DNA of 64,000 nt, from NCBI GenBank assembly GCA_028826165.1, contig JAPDFW010000074.1, positions 62,001 to 126,000 on the forward strand, given 5' to 3'. Positions 11,301 through 21,187 of this stretch are shown here, piece by piece. Within the stretch, counting starts at the first letter, position 1, and each line of letters opens with the position of its first letter. Origin of the DNA: Anaeramoeba ignava. Lineage: Eukaryota; Metamonada; Anaeramoebidae. The notes beneath the pieces are model-generated. The model was not told the DNA's origin and searched no databases. It saw nothing but the letters and a program-made list of their open reading frames with translations. The position numbers and the translations under genes are program-made.

Positions 11301-13587
11301 TAATATTTCATAAATCAACTTCACCAATTACTATTCTTGATACTGATGTTATATTTTGGTTTGGGGATTTGAATTATAGAATATCTTATCCTCGAGCTGA
11401 AGTTAAAAGAATGATAAAAGAAAAAAAATATTCAGAATTATTTGTTTATGATCAATTACAAGCTCAAATGAAATTGGGTGTTGCTTTTGTTGGGTTTTTA
11501 GAAGGAAAAATTGATTTTGCTCCAACATATAAATATGATTTAGGAACAAATATTTATGATACTAGGTTTTTATATCAAATTTAATATTAAATTTAAAATT
11601 AAAATTAAAATTAAAATTAAAATTAAAATTAAAATTAAAAATTAAATTCAAATTAAAATTAAAATTAAAATTAAAATTAAAATTCAAATTAAAATTAAAA
11701 TTATAAATTAAAATTAAATATAAAATTAAAATTAAAATTAAAATTAAAAATTAAAATTATAATTATAATTAAAATTAAAATTAAAAATTAAAAATTAAAA
11801 TTAAAATTAAAATCAAAATCAAAATTAAAATTAAAATTAAAATTAAAATTAAAATTAAAATTCATTTTGAAATTAAAATTAAAATTAAAATTAAAATTAA
11901 AATAAAAATAAAGTGAAAAGAGAAGAATTCCAGCTTGGTGTGATCGAATATTATTTCGAGGAAAAGGAATTCAACAAGAAAATTATCGAAGACATGAATA
12001 TTTATATTCCGATCATAAACCAGTATCTTCAATATTCCAAGTCAAAGTATGCAAAATTATACCCGAAAAACAACAACAATATCGATCCAAATTAATAAAA
12101 GAATTAGATAAAATTGAAAATGAAACAATTCCACATGCAACTGTTGATAAAAATATGATTGTTTTTGAAAATGTTTTATATAATGAACCTTCAACTCAAC
12201 AAATTACTCTTTCAAATGAAGGTTCTGTTTGGGTTCATTTTAAATTTATTCCTAAAATGAATGAAAGTGATATCTGTCAACCTTGGCTTAAAATTGATAA
12301 AACAAAAGGATTATTACTTCCTGGTCAAAAAATTACTATTAATTTATCTATTTTTGTTGATGTTCATACTTCTCATTTTTTTTCTCGTCAAAATTATATT
12401 GAAGATATTATTATATTACATTTGGAAGGTGGAAAAGATCATTTTGTACAAATTCATTTATAAAATCAAAATCAAAATCAAATTAAATTCAAAATTAAAA
12501 TTAAAATTAAAATTAAAATTAAAATCAAAATTAAAATCAAAATTAAAATTAAAATTAAAATCAAAATTAAAATTAAAATTAAAATTAATATTAAAATTAA
12601 AATTAAAATTAAAATCAAAATTTAAATTCAAATTTAAATCAAAATTAAAATTCAAAATTAAAATTAAAATTCAAATTTAAATCAAAATTAAAATTCAAAA
12701 TTAAAATTAAAATTAAAATTAAAATTAAAATTAAAATTAAAATCAAAATTAAAATTAAAATTAAAATGAAAATTAAAATTAAAATTAAATTTAAAATCAA
12801 AATTAAAATCAAAATTAAAATTTAAAATTAAAATTAAAATCAAAATTAAAATTAAAATCAAAATTAAAATCAAAAAGATTTCTATTCGAGCAAATTATCT
12901 ACAAAGTTGTTTTGGATCAAATTTAGAAACCTTAGTAACATATTCAACAACATTAAGAACAGGAACGACGAACAACACAACAAGTACGAAAGCAGGACTT
13001 CTTGTACCAAAAGAATTATGGCGGATGTTTGATTTTATTTATCAACATGGACTTGATATTCCGAATATTTTTATTGAAGCAGGAGATATAACGGAAATTC
13101 AATATATTCGAGAGTGTCTTGATACTGGACAGCCTTTTAATCAAGATGTTCATCCTTATTCTGTTGCTGAATCTATTCTCCGTTTTTTTGAATCTCTTCA
13201 AACTCCTTTAATTCCTTCCGATTTATATAAACCTGCTGTTGAACACAGTTCTTCCTTTAATGATTGCAAAAGAATTATTCGTCAATTGCCAATCGTTCAT
13301 CAGAATGTTTTTATTTATTTGATTTCTTTTCTTCGTGAATTACTTCTTCATAAAGATTCAAATGGAACAACACCAGAAAGAATTGGTAAATTTTTTTTCC
13401 GATTTTAATTTTTTTAATTTAATTTTTTTTATTTAATTTTTTTATTTAATTTTTTTATTTAATTCTTTTTTTTTTAGCTTCAGCTTTTTCTCAAGTTATT
13501 CTTAGAAAACCTATTTCAGAAAAAACTACAATGAGAGATTCAAATAAAAAAGTTACTTTCTTATTAAATTTTCTTCAAAATAATTAA
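8346..13587 (+). CDS. OCRL: OCRL/INPP5B-like inositol polyphosphate 5-phosphatase (PH-like, 5-phosphatase, ASH, RhoGAP; 12 exons)
   Basis: This enzyme class removes the 5-phosphate from PI(4,5)P2 on endosomal and Golgi membranes. Exons 8346-8403, 8921-9002, 9097-9151, 9236-9461, 9541-9606, 10233-10512, 10592-10709, 10780-10896, 11168-11565, 11914-12445, 12878-13385 and 13478-13587 join in phase to 849 residues (human OCRL is about 900). Visible parts: a PH-like N-terminus ending in a helix ([12 protein letters not shown]); catalytic motifs CGTWNVNN (about 226), [18 protein letters not shown] (about 473) and SDHKPVSS (about 500); an ASH domain (about 548-670, with GGKDHF...[12 protein letters not shown]); and a RhoGAP-like domain (about 690-849, [27 protein letters not shown]). 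The GAP arginine finger is absent, as in OCRL. Exon 1 with its GTCAAT donor is the weakest part. Most introns are simple repeats. Confidence 0.93.
8460..8870. repeat. Two adjoining arrays in OCRL intron 1
   Basis: Positions about 8478-8690 hold a 12-mer family (aatttacaaaca and aatttataatta). From about 8694 to 8865 it switches abruptly to a pure 9-mer (aatatttat) of about 19 copies. Both lie in the 517-nt intron 8404-8920. Confidence 0.9.
9607..10215. repeat. 17-18 bp minisatellite in OCRL intron 5
   Basis: About 33 copies of a unit reading aaaaatgaatttaattt, with g/a and c/a variants, fill the intron 9607-10232 between the PH-like and phosphatase parts. Confidence 0.92.
11583..11912. repeat. 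aaaatt hexamer repeat in OCRL intron 9
   Basis: Almost uninterrupted (attaaa)n with a few c substitutions. It fills the intron 11566-11913, which interrupts the catalytic domain one codon group before the RIPAWCDRI motif. Confidence 0.92.
12464..12875. repeat. aaaatt/aaaatc repeat in OCRL intron 10
   Basis: Mixed aaaatt, aaaatc and aaattc units fill the intron 12446-12877, which splits the ASH domain between GGKDHF and ISIRANYLQ. Long open frames in this tract on both strands are repeat artefacts. Confidence 0.92.
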
Positions 13588-13678
13588 ATTTTTAATCAAT
13601 AAAAAAAATTAAAAAAATTTTTAAAAAATCAAAAATTCATTTTTTTTCTTTTTTCGGTTTTTTTATTGTTTAAAAAAA

Positions 13679-15598
13679 ATGGATGTAAATTTCAATTTCA
13701 AATTAAAATTAAAATTAGAATTCAAATTAAAATTAAAATTCAATTCAAATTCAAAATCAAAATCAAAATCAAATTCAAAATTAAAATCAAAATTAAAATC
13801 AAAATCAAATTCAAAATTAAAATTAAATTCAAAATTAAAATTAAATTCAAAATTAAAATTAAAATTAAATTCAAAATCAAAATCAAAATCAAAATCAAAA
13901 CAGAAAAATTTTAAAATTGATGAATGGGAAAGAATGTTAGATGATGTTAAAATTGAAGAAGAGGATTTAAACAGATTAGTTATGAATTATCTTGTTGTTG
14001 AAGGATTCAAAGAAGCTGCAATTGAATTTCAAAAAGAAACAAAAACAAAACCTGATACAAATATTGATCTTATTGGTGAAAGAATGGAAATAAGAAATAC
14101 TGTTAATTCTGGTGATATTCCTCAAGCAATTGAAAAACTTAATGATTTTGATCCTGAAGTAAAAAATCAAAATCAAAATTAAAATTAAAATTAAAATTAA
14201 AATCAAAATCAAAATCAAAATCAAAATCAAAATTCAAAATCAAAATCAAAATCAAAATCAAAATCAAAATCAAAATCAAAATCAAAATTAATCAAAATAT
14301 AATTCAAAATCAAAATCAAAATCAAAATTAAAATTAAAATTAAAATCAAAATCAAAATCAAAATCAAAATCAAATTTAAAATCAAAATTAAAATTAAAAT
14401 CAAAATTAAAATTAAAATTAAAATTAAAATCAAAATCAAAATCAAAATCAAAATCAAAATCAAAATCAAAATCAAAATCAAAATCAAAATCAAAATCAAA
14501 ATCAAAATCAAAATCAAAATCAAAATTAAAATCAAAATCAAAATCAAAATCAAAATCAAAATCAAAATCAAAATCAAAATCTATTTATTTTTAAACAATT
14601 AATTATTAGGTTTTAGATTCAGATCCAAAACTTTATTTTCATTTACAACAACAACAACTTATAGAATTAATTAAAAAAGGAGATATTAATGAAATTTTAA
14701 AATTTCAAAATCAGAATGGTCAAAATCAAAATCTATTTTTATTTTTAAACAATTGAATTTTTTAATTGAATTTTTTAATTGAATTTTTTAATTTAAAAGT
14801 CTAATTTTTTGGATGAACTTGAAACAACAATGAGTTTATTAGCTTTTGATAATAAAAAAGAATCACCAGTTGGAGGATTATTAGATAATGCACAAAGACA
14901 AAAAGTTGCAAGTGAATTAAATGCAGCTATTCTTTCAACACAAAACAAGAAAAAGGTTTTTATTAAATTGAAAATTTTTAAAAATCCAAAATTGAATTTA
15001 AAATCAAAATTTTAAAATTGAATTTTCAAAATTAAAATTTTAAAATTCAAAAAAATCAAAATCAAAATTTTTCAATGAAATCAAAACCAAAGTTTAAAAA
15101 TCCAAAATCCAAAATCCAAAATAAAAAAAATCACCAGTTCAAAAGGATTATTAAAATCAAAATCAAAATCAAAACAAAGACAAAAAAAATCAAAATTAAA
15201 TGCAAAATTATTCTTTCAAACACAAAAACAAAAAAAATTAAAATTTGAAAATCAAAATGAAAATCAAAATCCAAAATCCAAAATCCAAAATCCAAATTAA
15301 AATTAAAATTAAAATCAAAATTAAAATCAAAATCAAAATCAAAAATCAAAATCAAAAATCAAAATCCAAAATCAAAATCAAAATCAAAATCAAAATCAAA
15401 ATCAAAATCAAAATCCAAATAAAAATTTTAATTTAAATCAAAAAATTTTAATTCAAATTTAATTTAGATTCTAAATTATCAAAATTACTTAAAACTTTAC
15501 TTTATACTCAAAAGCAATTAGAAGAAAAAGTTCATTTCCCTCAATTAACAGAAGAAAATTTAACAACAGGAAAATTAGTTTTACCAGAAAAAAAATAA
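13679..15598 (+). CDS. GID8: GID8/TWA1-like LisH-CTLH subunit of GID/CTLH ubiquitin ligase (4 exons, phase problem at exon 3)
   Basis: GID8 is a scaffold of the GID/CTLH E3 ligase. Exon 1 (13679-14158) starts with about 79 residues of K/L/N/S repeat, then a LisH region (EEDLNRLVMNYLVVEGFKEAA) and the CTLH start (RMEIRNTVNSGDIPQAIEKL). Exon 2 (14610-14718) gives LYFHLQQQQLIELIKKGD. Exon 3 (about 14800-14955) gives LDELETTMSLLAFDNKKESP and QRQKVASELNAAIL. Exon 4 (15468-15598) gives KLSKLLKTLLYTQKQLEEKV and the stop. All four blocks align in order with human GID8. The only GT and AG sites around exon 3 put it one base out of frame with exon 2, and exon 4 back in the exon 2 phase. A non-canonical site, a sequence error or a damaged allele could explain this. 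Confidence 0.85.
13690..13900 (+). repeat. In-exon aaaatt/aaaatc/aaattc tract at the GID8 N-terminus
   Basis: The same units that fill the next intron are translated here, as a K/L/S/N-rich leader of about 70 residues ahead of the LisH region. Confidence 0.85.
14159..14605 (+). repeat. aaaatc/aaaatt repeat in GID8 intron 1
   Basis: Nearly pure aaaatc arrays with blocks of aaaatt fill the intron 14159-14609, from a GTAAAA donor to a TTATTAG acceptor. Confidence 0.92.
15121..15245 (+). pseudogene. Decayed copy of GID8 exon 3 inside intron 3
   Basis: This stretch matches exon 3 (from about 14853) over its length with gaps. It shares ataaaaaa-, atcaccagtt, -aggattatta, caaagacaaaaa, attaaatgca, attctttcaa and acacaaaa-. 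Most G-containing positions have become A or C, and an aaaatc array is inserted where exon 3 has gataatgca. It has no usable splice sites and is not expected to be translated usefully. Confidence 0.7.
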
Positions 15599-15794
15599 TT
15601 TCTTTCTTCTTTCTTTCATTTTTTTTCTTTGAAAAATTTTCTAATTTGAAATTAATTTCTCAAAATTCTTCCAAAAAAAAAAACCAACTTTACTTAAATT
15701 TCTTCTTTGATATTTCTTTTCATTTTAAAAATGGTTTTAAAAAATAATTTTCAATAAAAAAATCAAAAATTATTTTAAATTTGAAATTTTAAAT

Positions 15795-17258
15795 TTAATT
15801 ATGAATCATTTGCAAAAGAATTTTTTCAGATTCTATATGAAAACTTTGAATAAAATCATAAATTCTTTTTTCTCTATTTTTCTCTATAATTTCTTCATTA
15901 TTTTCTTTTTCTTTTTCATTTTCTTTTTCATTTTCAATTTCTTTTTCATTTTCATTTTCATTTTCATTTTCAATTTCTTTTTCATTTTCATTTTCATTTT
16001 CATTAAAATCTTGTGTGAAAAGATTATTAACATCACTAATATTTAAGCCATTAGTAAGAAGTAAATGACTTTGGATTTTATTTAAATTTTTATTTAAATT
16101 TTTATTTGAATTTTCATTTGAATTTTCATTTGAATTTTCATTTTCATTTGAATTTTCATTTTGATTTGAATTTTGATTTGAATTTTGATTTTCATTTTCA
16201 TTTTCATTTGAATTTTCATTTGAATTTTCATTTGAATTTTCATTTGAATTTTCATTTGAATTTTCATTTGAATTTTCATTTGAATTTTCATTTGAATTTT
16301 CACTTAAATTTTCATTTGAATTTTCATTTGAATTTTCATTTAAATTCTTATTTGAATTTTCATTTTCATTTAAATTTTGATTTTCATTTAAATTTTCATT
16401 TAAATTTTCATTTGAATTTTCATTTGAATTTGAATTTTGATTTAAATTTTCATTTGAATTTAAATTCTCTTTCAAATTTTCAATAATATTTTTATTTGTT
16501 AAATTTTTTTGATATTTAACCAATTCTTTTTGATTAGCTTGATACAACAACAAAGAAGCCAAAAGATGATAAATAGAAAAATCAGGCCAATTTTTAGTAA
16601 CAAAAATTAAAAGGGAAAAACTTGATTGCCATAATAAAAAGTCACTTAGACGAATTTCACCAGAAGTTCTGACAAGCAAATCAGGAGAAACAGAACCTGA
16701 GGTATATAAACATTGTTCAAAAAGGTCGAGACTAATATCTTCCGGAAGGATTTTATTCATTTCTATTCCTTTTCCGATAATTTTCATTCCGCGAAGAATT
16801 TCGTAACGCGAAGTGTAAGCAAAACATATATTCAAAACACTTCGTGTGTTGTTTTTAGATACAGAGATGGCTTTAACGGCTGTGCGTCTAACATCTTCAG
16901 GAATCATTTCAAGGTCTCCAAGAATATTAACTTTAACTCCTCGTTTTGCTATAAATTCTCCTTCTTGGATCATCAATGTAAATTTTTCTTTTGCTAAATC
17001 CATTAAAATTTGCACTTCTTCCTTGCTTCTTTTAAAGTTCTCAATACTGAAAGCATAAACCGTTACGTACTTTATCCCTAAATTTTCACACCATTCCAGT
17101 GTGTGTTCTAATTTTTGAAACCCATATCGATGTCCTTTTATTTGTTCTAAATTATTTGAACGTGCAAATCGTCGGTTTCCATCCATTATAAATGCAATAT
17201 GTTTGGGAAGATCTCCTCTTCGAAAAATATAACAAAGAAATTTCTCCCACCAATTCAT
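15795..17258 (-). CDS. DHDDS: Cis-prenyltransferase (DHDDS/undecaprenyl-diphosphate synthase family) with N/S/E repeat C-terminus
   Basis: Condenses isopentenyl diphosphate onto farnesyl diphosphate to make dehydrodolichyl diphosphate, the lipid carrier for ER glycosylation. The catalytic domain is residues 1-250: IMDGNRRFAR with catalytic D26, GHRYGF (42-47), VYAFSIENFKRSKEE (67-81), and RTSGE..RLSDFLLWQ (197-211). A 12-residue N-terminal hydrophobic segment could act as a membrane anchor. Residues about 255-450 are simple repeats (NSNENSNEN, then ENENEKEIEN), followed by a short helical tail. No C-terminal RxG motif is visible; in known systems that motif is supplied by a NgBR/Nus1 partner or by the bacterial homodimer, so a partner encoded elsewhere is likely. 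One exon. Confidence 0.9.
   Translation of the reverse strand: MNWWEKFLCYIFRRGDLPKHIAFIMDGNRRFARSNNLEQIKGHRYGFQKLEHTLEWCENLGIKYVTVYAFSIENFKRSKEEVQILMDLAKEKFTLMIQEGEFIAKRGVKVNILGDLEMIPEDVRRTAVKAISVSKNNTRSVLNICFAYTSRYEILRGMKIIGKGIEMNKILPEDISLDLFEQCLYTSGSVSPDLLVRTSGEIRLSDFLLWQSSFSLLIFVTKNWPDFSIYHLLASLLLYQANQKELVKYQKNLTNKNIIENLKENLNSNENLNQNSNSNENSNENLNENLNENQNLNENENSNKNLNENSNENSNENLSENSNENSNENSNENSNENSNENSNENSNENSNENENENQNSNQNSNQNENSNENENSNENSNENSNKNLNKNLNKIQSHLLLTNGLNISDVNNLFTQDFNENENENEKEIENENENENEKEIENEKENEKEKENNEEIIEKNREKRIYDFIQSFHIESEKILLQMIHN
15900..16475 (-). repeat. In-exon repeat of the prenyltransferase C-terminus
   Basis: On the coding strand, 12-mer AATTCAAATGAA units (N-S-N-E) and GAAAAT units (E-N) form the tract. 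It is in frame throughout and gives about 190 low-complexity residues. Confidence 0.92.
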
Positions 17259-17532
17259 TATTTTAATTTAAAAATGAAAGAAAAAAAAAATGAAAAAAAA
17301 TGAAAAAAAAATAAATTGAAAAAAAAATAAATTGGTTCTTTCTTGTTTTTGTCATTTGTTTTTCTTTTTCTCTTAAATTTTCTTTGTTGGCTTTTTCTTT
17401 GTTGGATTTTTGCTTTGCTGTTTTCTGGCATTATTTTAAAATTGGAAAAAATTTTTTCATTTTTCATTTTTCATTTTTTTCATTTTTTTCATTTCTTTCA
17501 TTTTTTTTAAATAAATTAATTTTAAATTAAAT
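17259..17532. promoter_or_regulatory. Divergent promoter region between prenyltransferase and SNF1 kinase
   Basis: 274 bp separate two divergent start codons. It contains long A/T runs and a small open frame (17258-17467 -) that overlaps the prenyltransferase start as TAATG; I treat that as leader sequence. No recognisable motif beyond T/A tracts. Confidence 0.4.
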
Positions 17533-20500
17533 ATGGAACCAATTGTCGAAAGAATTGGAAAATACAAAATAGTAAAAACACTTGGAAAAGGAACATTTGG
17601 AAAAGTTAAACGTAGAAAACAAATTCAAAACAAATTGAAAAAAAAAATCAAATTAAAAAAATAAATAATTAATTTAAAATAAATGAATAAATAAATGTAT
17701 AGTTGGAATACATGAAGATACAGGACATAAAGTTGCTATTAAAATTCTAGATCAAGAAAAAATCAAACAAAAACAAAATCAAAATAATATTATTCGAGAA
17801 ATAAGGATATTAAAGATGTTTTCACATCCACATATAATTCATCTTTATGAAGTTATTCACACACCAACACACACATTTTTGATTATGGTATAATATTTCC
17901 AAATAATTCATAATTGTGTTGTTTATTAATGCTTCATTTAATTGCAAAATAATTATTCTTATTCAAAAAAAAAAAGGAATTTGTTTCTGGTGGTGAATTA
18001 TTTGATTATATTGTTGCAAGAAAAAAATTATCAGAACAAGAAACTAGGAAGTTTTTTCAACAATTAATTTCAGCTTTAAATTATTGTCATAATAGGGATG
18101 TTATTCATAGGGATATTAAGGTTTGATTTTAGATAGAAAAAATTCAATTTTAAATATTTTAAATATAAAATTAAATATAAAATTAAATATAAAATTAAAT
18201 ATAAATTAAATATAAAATTAAATATAATATTAAATATAAAATTAAATATAAAATTAAATATAATATTAAATATAATATTAAATATAATATTAAATATAAA
18301 ATTAAATATAAAATTAAATATATTAAATTAAATATAAAATATTAAATATAAAAATCAAAAAATAAAATTAAAATAAAATTAAATACAAAATTAAATATAA
18401 TATTAAATATAAAATTAAAATATAAAATTAAATACAAAATTAAATACAAAATTAAATATAAAATTAAATATAAAATAAAAATACAAAAATTAAATACAAA
18501 AATTAAATATAAAATTAAATATAATAATTAAATATAATAAATTAAATATAAAAATAAAAATATAAAATTAAAAATAAAAATTAAATATAAAAATAAATTA
18601 AATATAATATTAAATATAAAATTAAATATAAAATAAAAATATAATATTAAATATATTAATTAAATATAAATATTAAATATAATATTAAATATAAAATTAA
18701 ATATAATATTAAATACAAAAATTAAAATATAATATTAAATATAATATTAAATATAATATTAAATATAATATTAAATATAATATTAAATACAAAATTAAAT
18801 ATAATATTAAATATAAAATTAAATATAATATTAAATATAATATTAAATATAATATTAAATATAATATTAAATATAATATTAAATATAAAATTAAATATAA
18901 TATTAAATATAAAATTAAATATAATATTAAAATAATAATATAAATATAAAATTAAAAATAAAATTAACAAAAATAAATAAATAAATAAAAAATTAAATAT
19001 AAAATTAAATATAATATTAAATATAAAAATTAAATATAAAATTAAATATAATATTAAATATAATATTAAATATAAAATTAAATATAATATTAAATATAAA
19101 ATTAAATATAAAATTAAATATAAAATTAAATATAAAATTAAATATAAAATTAAATATAAAATTAAATATAATATTAAATATAATATTAAATATAATATTA
19201 AATATAATATTAAATATAAAATTAAATATAAAATTAAATATAATATTAAATATAATATTAAATATAAAATTAAATATAAAATTAAATATAATATTAAATA
19301 TAATATTAAATATAATATTAAATATAAAATTAAATATAATATTAAATATAATATTAAATATAATATTAAATACAATATTAAATAATGTAAATATATCTAA
19401 AATTATTCAAAAAAAAAAGCCTGAAAATCTTCTTCTTGATCAAGATGGAAATTTAAAACTTGCTGATTTTGGGCTTTCTGCGATTGTAAATGAAGGAGAA
19501 TTTTTAGCAACTTCATGTGGATCACCTTCATATGCAAGTCCAGAAATTGTTTCAGGAAATCTTTATGCAGGACCTGAAGTAGATGTTTGGAGTTGTGGAG
19601 TTGTTTTATATGCAATGATTACAGGAAAATTACCTTTTGTTCATCCAAATGTTTCCCAACTTTTTAAAAAAATTAAAAAAGGAGTTTTTAATATGCCTGA
19701 AGGAGTACCAGATGATGCTGCAGATTTAATCAGAAAAATGTTAATTGTTGAACCTTATAAAAGAATTACTATTCAACAAATTATGTAAATAGATGATCCT
19801 TTTATCTTTTTTATTGAACTTTTTAAAATCATAATTAAAATCAAAATTAAAATTCTAATTAAAATTAAAATTTAAATTAAAATTAAAATTAAAATTAAAA
19901 TTAAAATTAAAATTAAAATCAAAATTAAAATTAAAATTAAAATTAAAATTAAAATTAAAATTAAAATTAAAATTAAAATTAAAATTAAAATTAAAATTAA
20001 AATTAAAATCAAAATTAAAATTAAAATTAAAATCGGATAAAAAATTAAAATTAAAATTATAAAATAAAAAAGGGAACATCCTTGGTTTAAAGTAGATATT
20101 CCTTCTTATATTTCCGAATGGAAAAAAATTGAAGCAACTCCACAAAGTATTTCCGAATTAGATGCGAAAATTGTGACGAAAATAGCAAAATACATGAATT
20201 GCTCAAGAGAACAAGCCAAAATAAAATTAACAACAAATCCAAATAAAGATTTTCTTTTTATGTATCAACTTTATGAAGAGCAACAAAATCCAAATCATTT
20301 TTCACATCAAAAAGAATTCAATCGAAAAGATCTTTATAGCGTTTCAAATATTCCAATAAATCGAAATCAAAAAATAGTAAAAGATAACTTAGAAAATCAA
20401 TGGAGACTTGGTGTTTTGTCTTCAGAAAGACCATTAAGAATTATGACTGAAGTTTATAAAGCTCTTCAAATACTTGATTGTGAATGGGCTGTTATTAATG

Positions 20501-20808
20501 AATATAAACTTAGTTGTAGATTTATTCGCCAAAATTTAAAATCAAATTCTAATTCTAATTTAAATTTAAAATCAAATTCTAATTTAAATTCTAATTCTAA
20601 TTCTAAATCAAATTCTAATTCTAATTCAAATTCTAATTCTAATTTAAAAAACTCAAAACAAAATCAAGAAAAAAATGAAGATTTTCAAATTAGTTTGTTT
20701 CTTTTTGATAAATCTCCAAAATATGTTCTTGATTTTCAAAGAACTCAAGGAGAAGTTTTTTTGTTTTTTCATTATTGTTCTCATTTGATTAATCTTTTGA
20801 AAATTTAA
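17533..20808 (+). CDS. SNF1: AMPK alpha / SNF1 serine-threonine kinase (5 exons)
   Basis: Catalytic subunit of the AMP-activated energy-sensing kinase. Exons 17533-17611, 17703-17887, 17977-18120, 19420-19784 and 20073-20808 join in phase to 502 residues. Kinase motifs: GKGTFGKV (18-25), VAIK Lys40, HRDIKPEN (split by intron 3 between K and P), DFG (152-154), activation-loop Thr167 in [15 protein letters not shown] (the usual APE is SPE), and [19 protein letters not shown]. After [12 protein letters not shown] comes a regulatory region, then an AMPK C-terminal domain ([35 protein letters not shown]) that would bind the beta and gamma subunits. An N/S repeat of about 40 residues is inserted in that domain, before [19 protein letters not shown]. 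Intron 3 is 1.3 kb of repeat. Confidence 0.95.
18150..19390. repeat. attaaatataa repeat in SNF1 intron 3
   Basis: Imperfect 10-12 bp units (taaatataat, aattaaatata) fill the 1299-nt intron 18121-19419. The tract has almost no G and very little C. A 217-codon open frame on the - strand here is a repeat artefact. Confidence 0.92.
19830..20066. repeat. aaaatt repeat in SNF1 intron 4
   Basis: Near-pure hexamer array within the intron 19785-20072, which splits the end of the kinase domain just before the HPWF motif. Confidence 0.9.
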
Positions 20809-20841
20809 AAAGATTTAATTTGATCCTTTTTTTTTTTGAAA

Positions 20842-20872
<31 letters not shown>

Positions 20873-21187
20873 GGATTGAAAAGGATCAAGAATAAAGAAT
20901 AAAGATTAAAAAGATTATTTTTTTTATTTTTTATTTTTTTTTTGAAAGTTTTGTCAATAGAAGAAAAACTGATCTTCTTCTATTGAATCAATCAATCAAT
21001 GAATCAATGAATCATTCATTAAAGAAAAAGAAAAAGAAAAAGAAAAAGATTTCATTATAAAATTTCAAAAGAAAAATGTAATGAAAAGCATTCTAAAAAA
21101 AAAGAATTTTTTAAAAGAATTTTTAAAAGAATTTTCTTAAAGGATTTGGTTAAAAGAATTTGGTTAAAAGAATTTGGTTAAAAGAAT
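20809..21187. other. Convergent intergenic spacer
   Basis: Lies between the SNF1 and carboxypeptidase stop codons. It contains T runs, short aatc and aaaagaaaaag repeats, and three copies of ttaaaagaatttgg near 21140-21185. I see no gene in it. Confidence 0.6.

Noticed and set aside
17258-17467. 69-codon frame overlapping the prenyltransferase start as TAATG
   Set aside because: Rich in K and F from simple sequence, no family likeness, and it lies in the short leader between two divergent genes. Kept as leader sequence.
18722-19375. 217-codon - strand frame of repeating YLIL
   Set aside because: Pure translation of the taaatataat repeat inside SNF1 intron 3.
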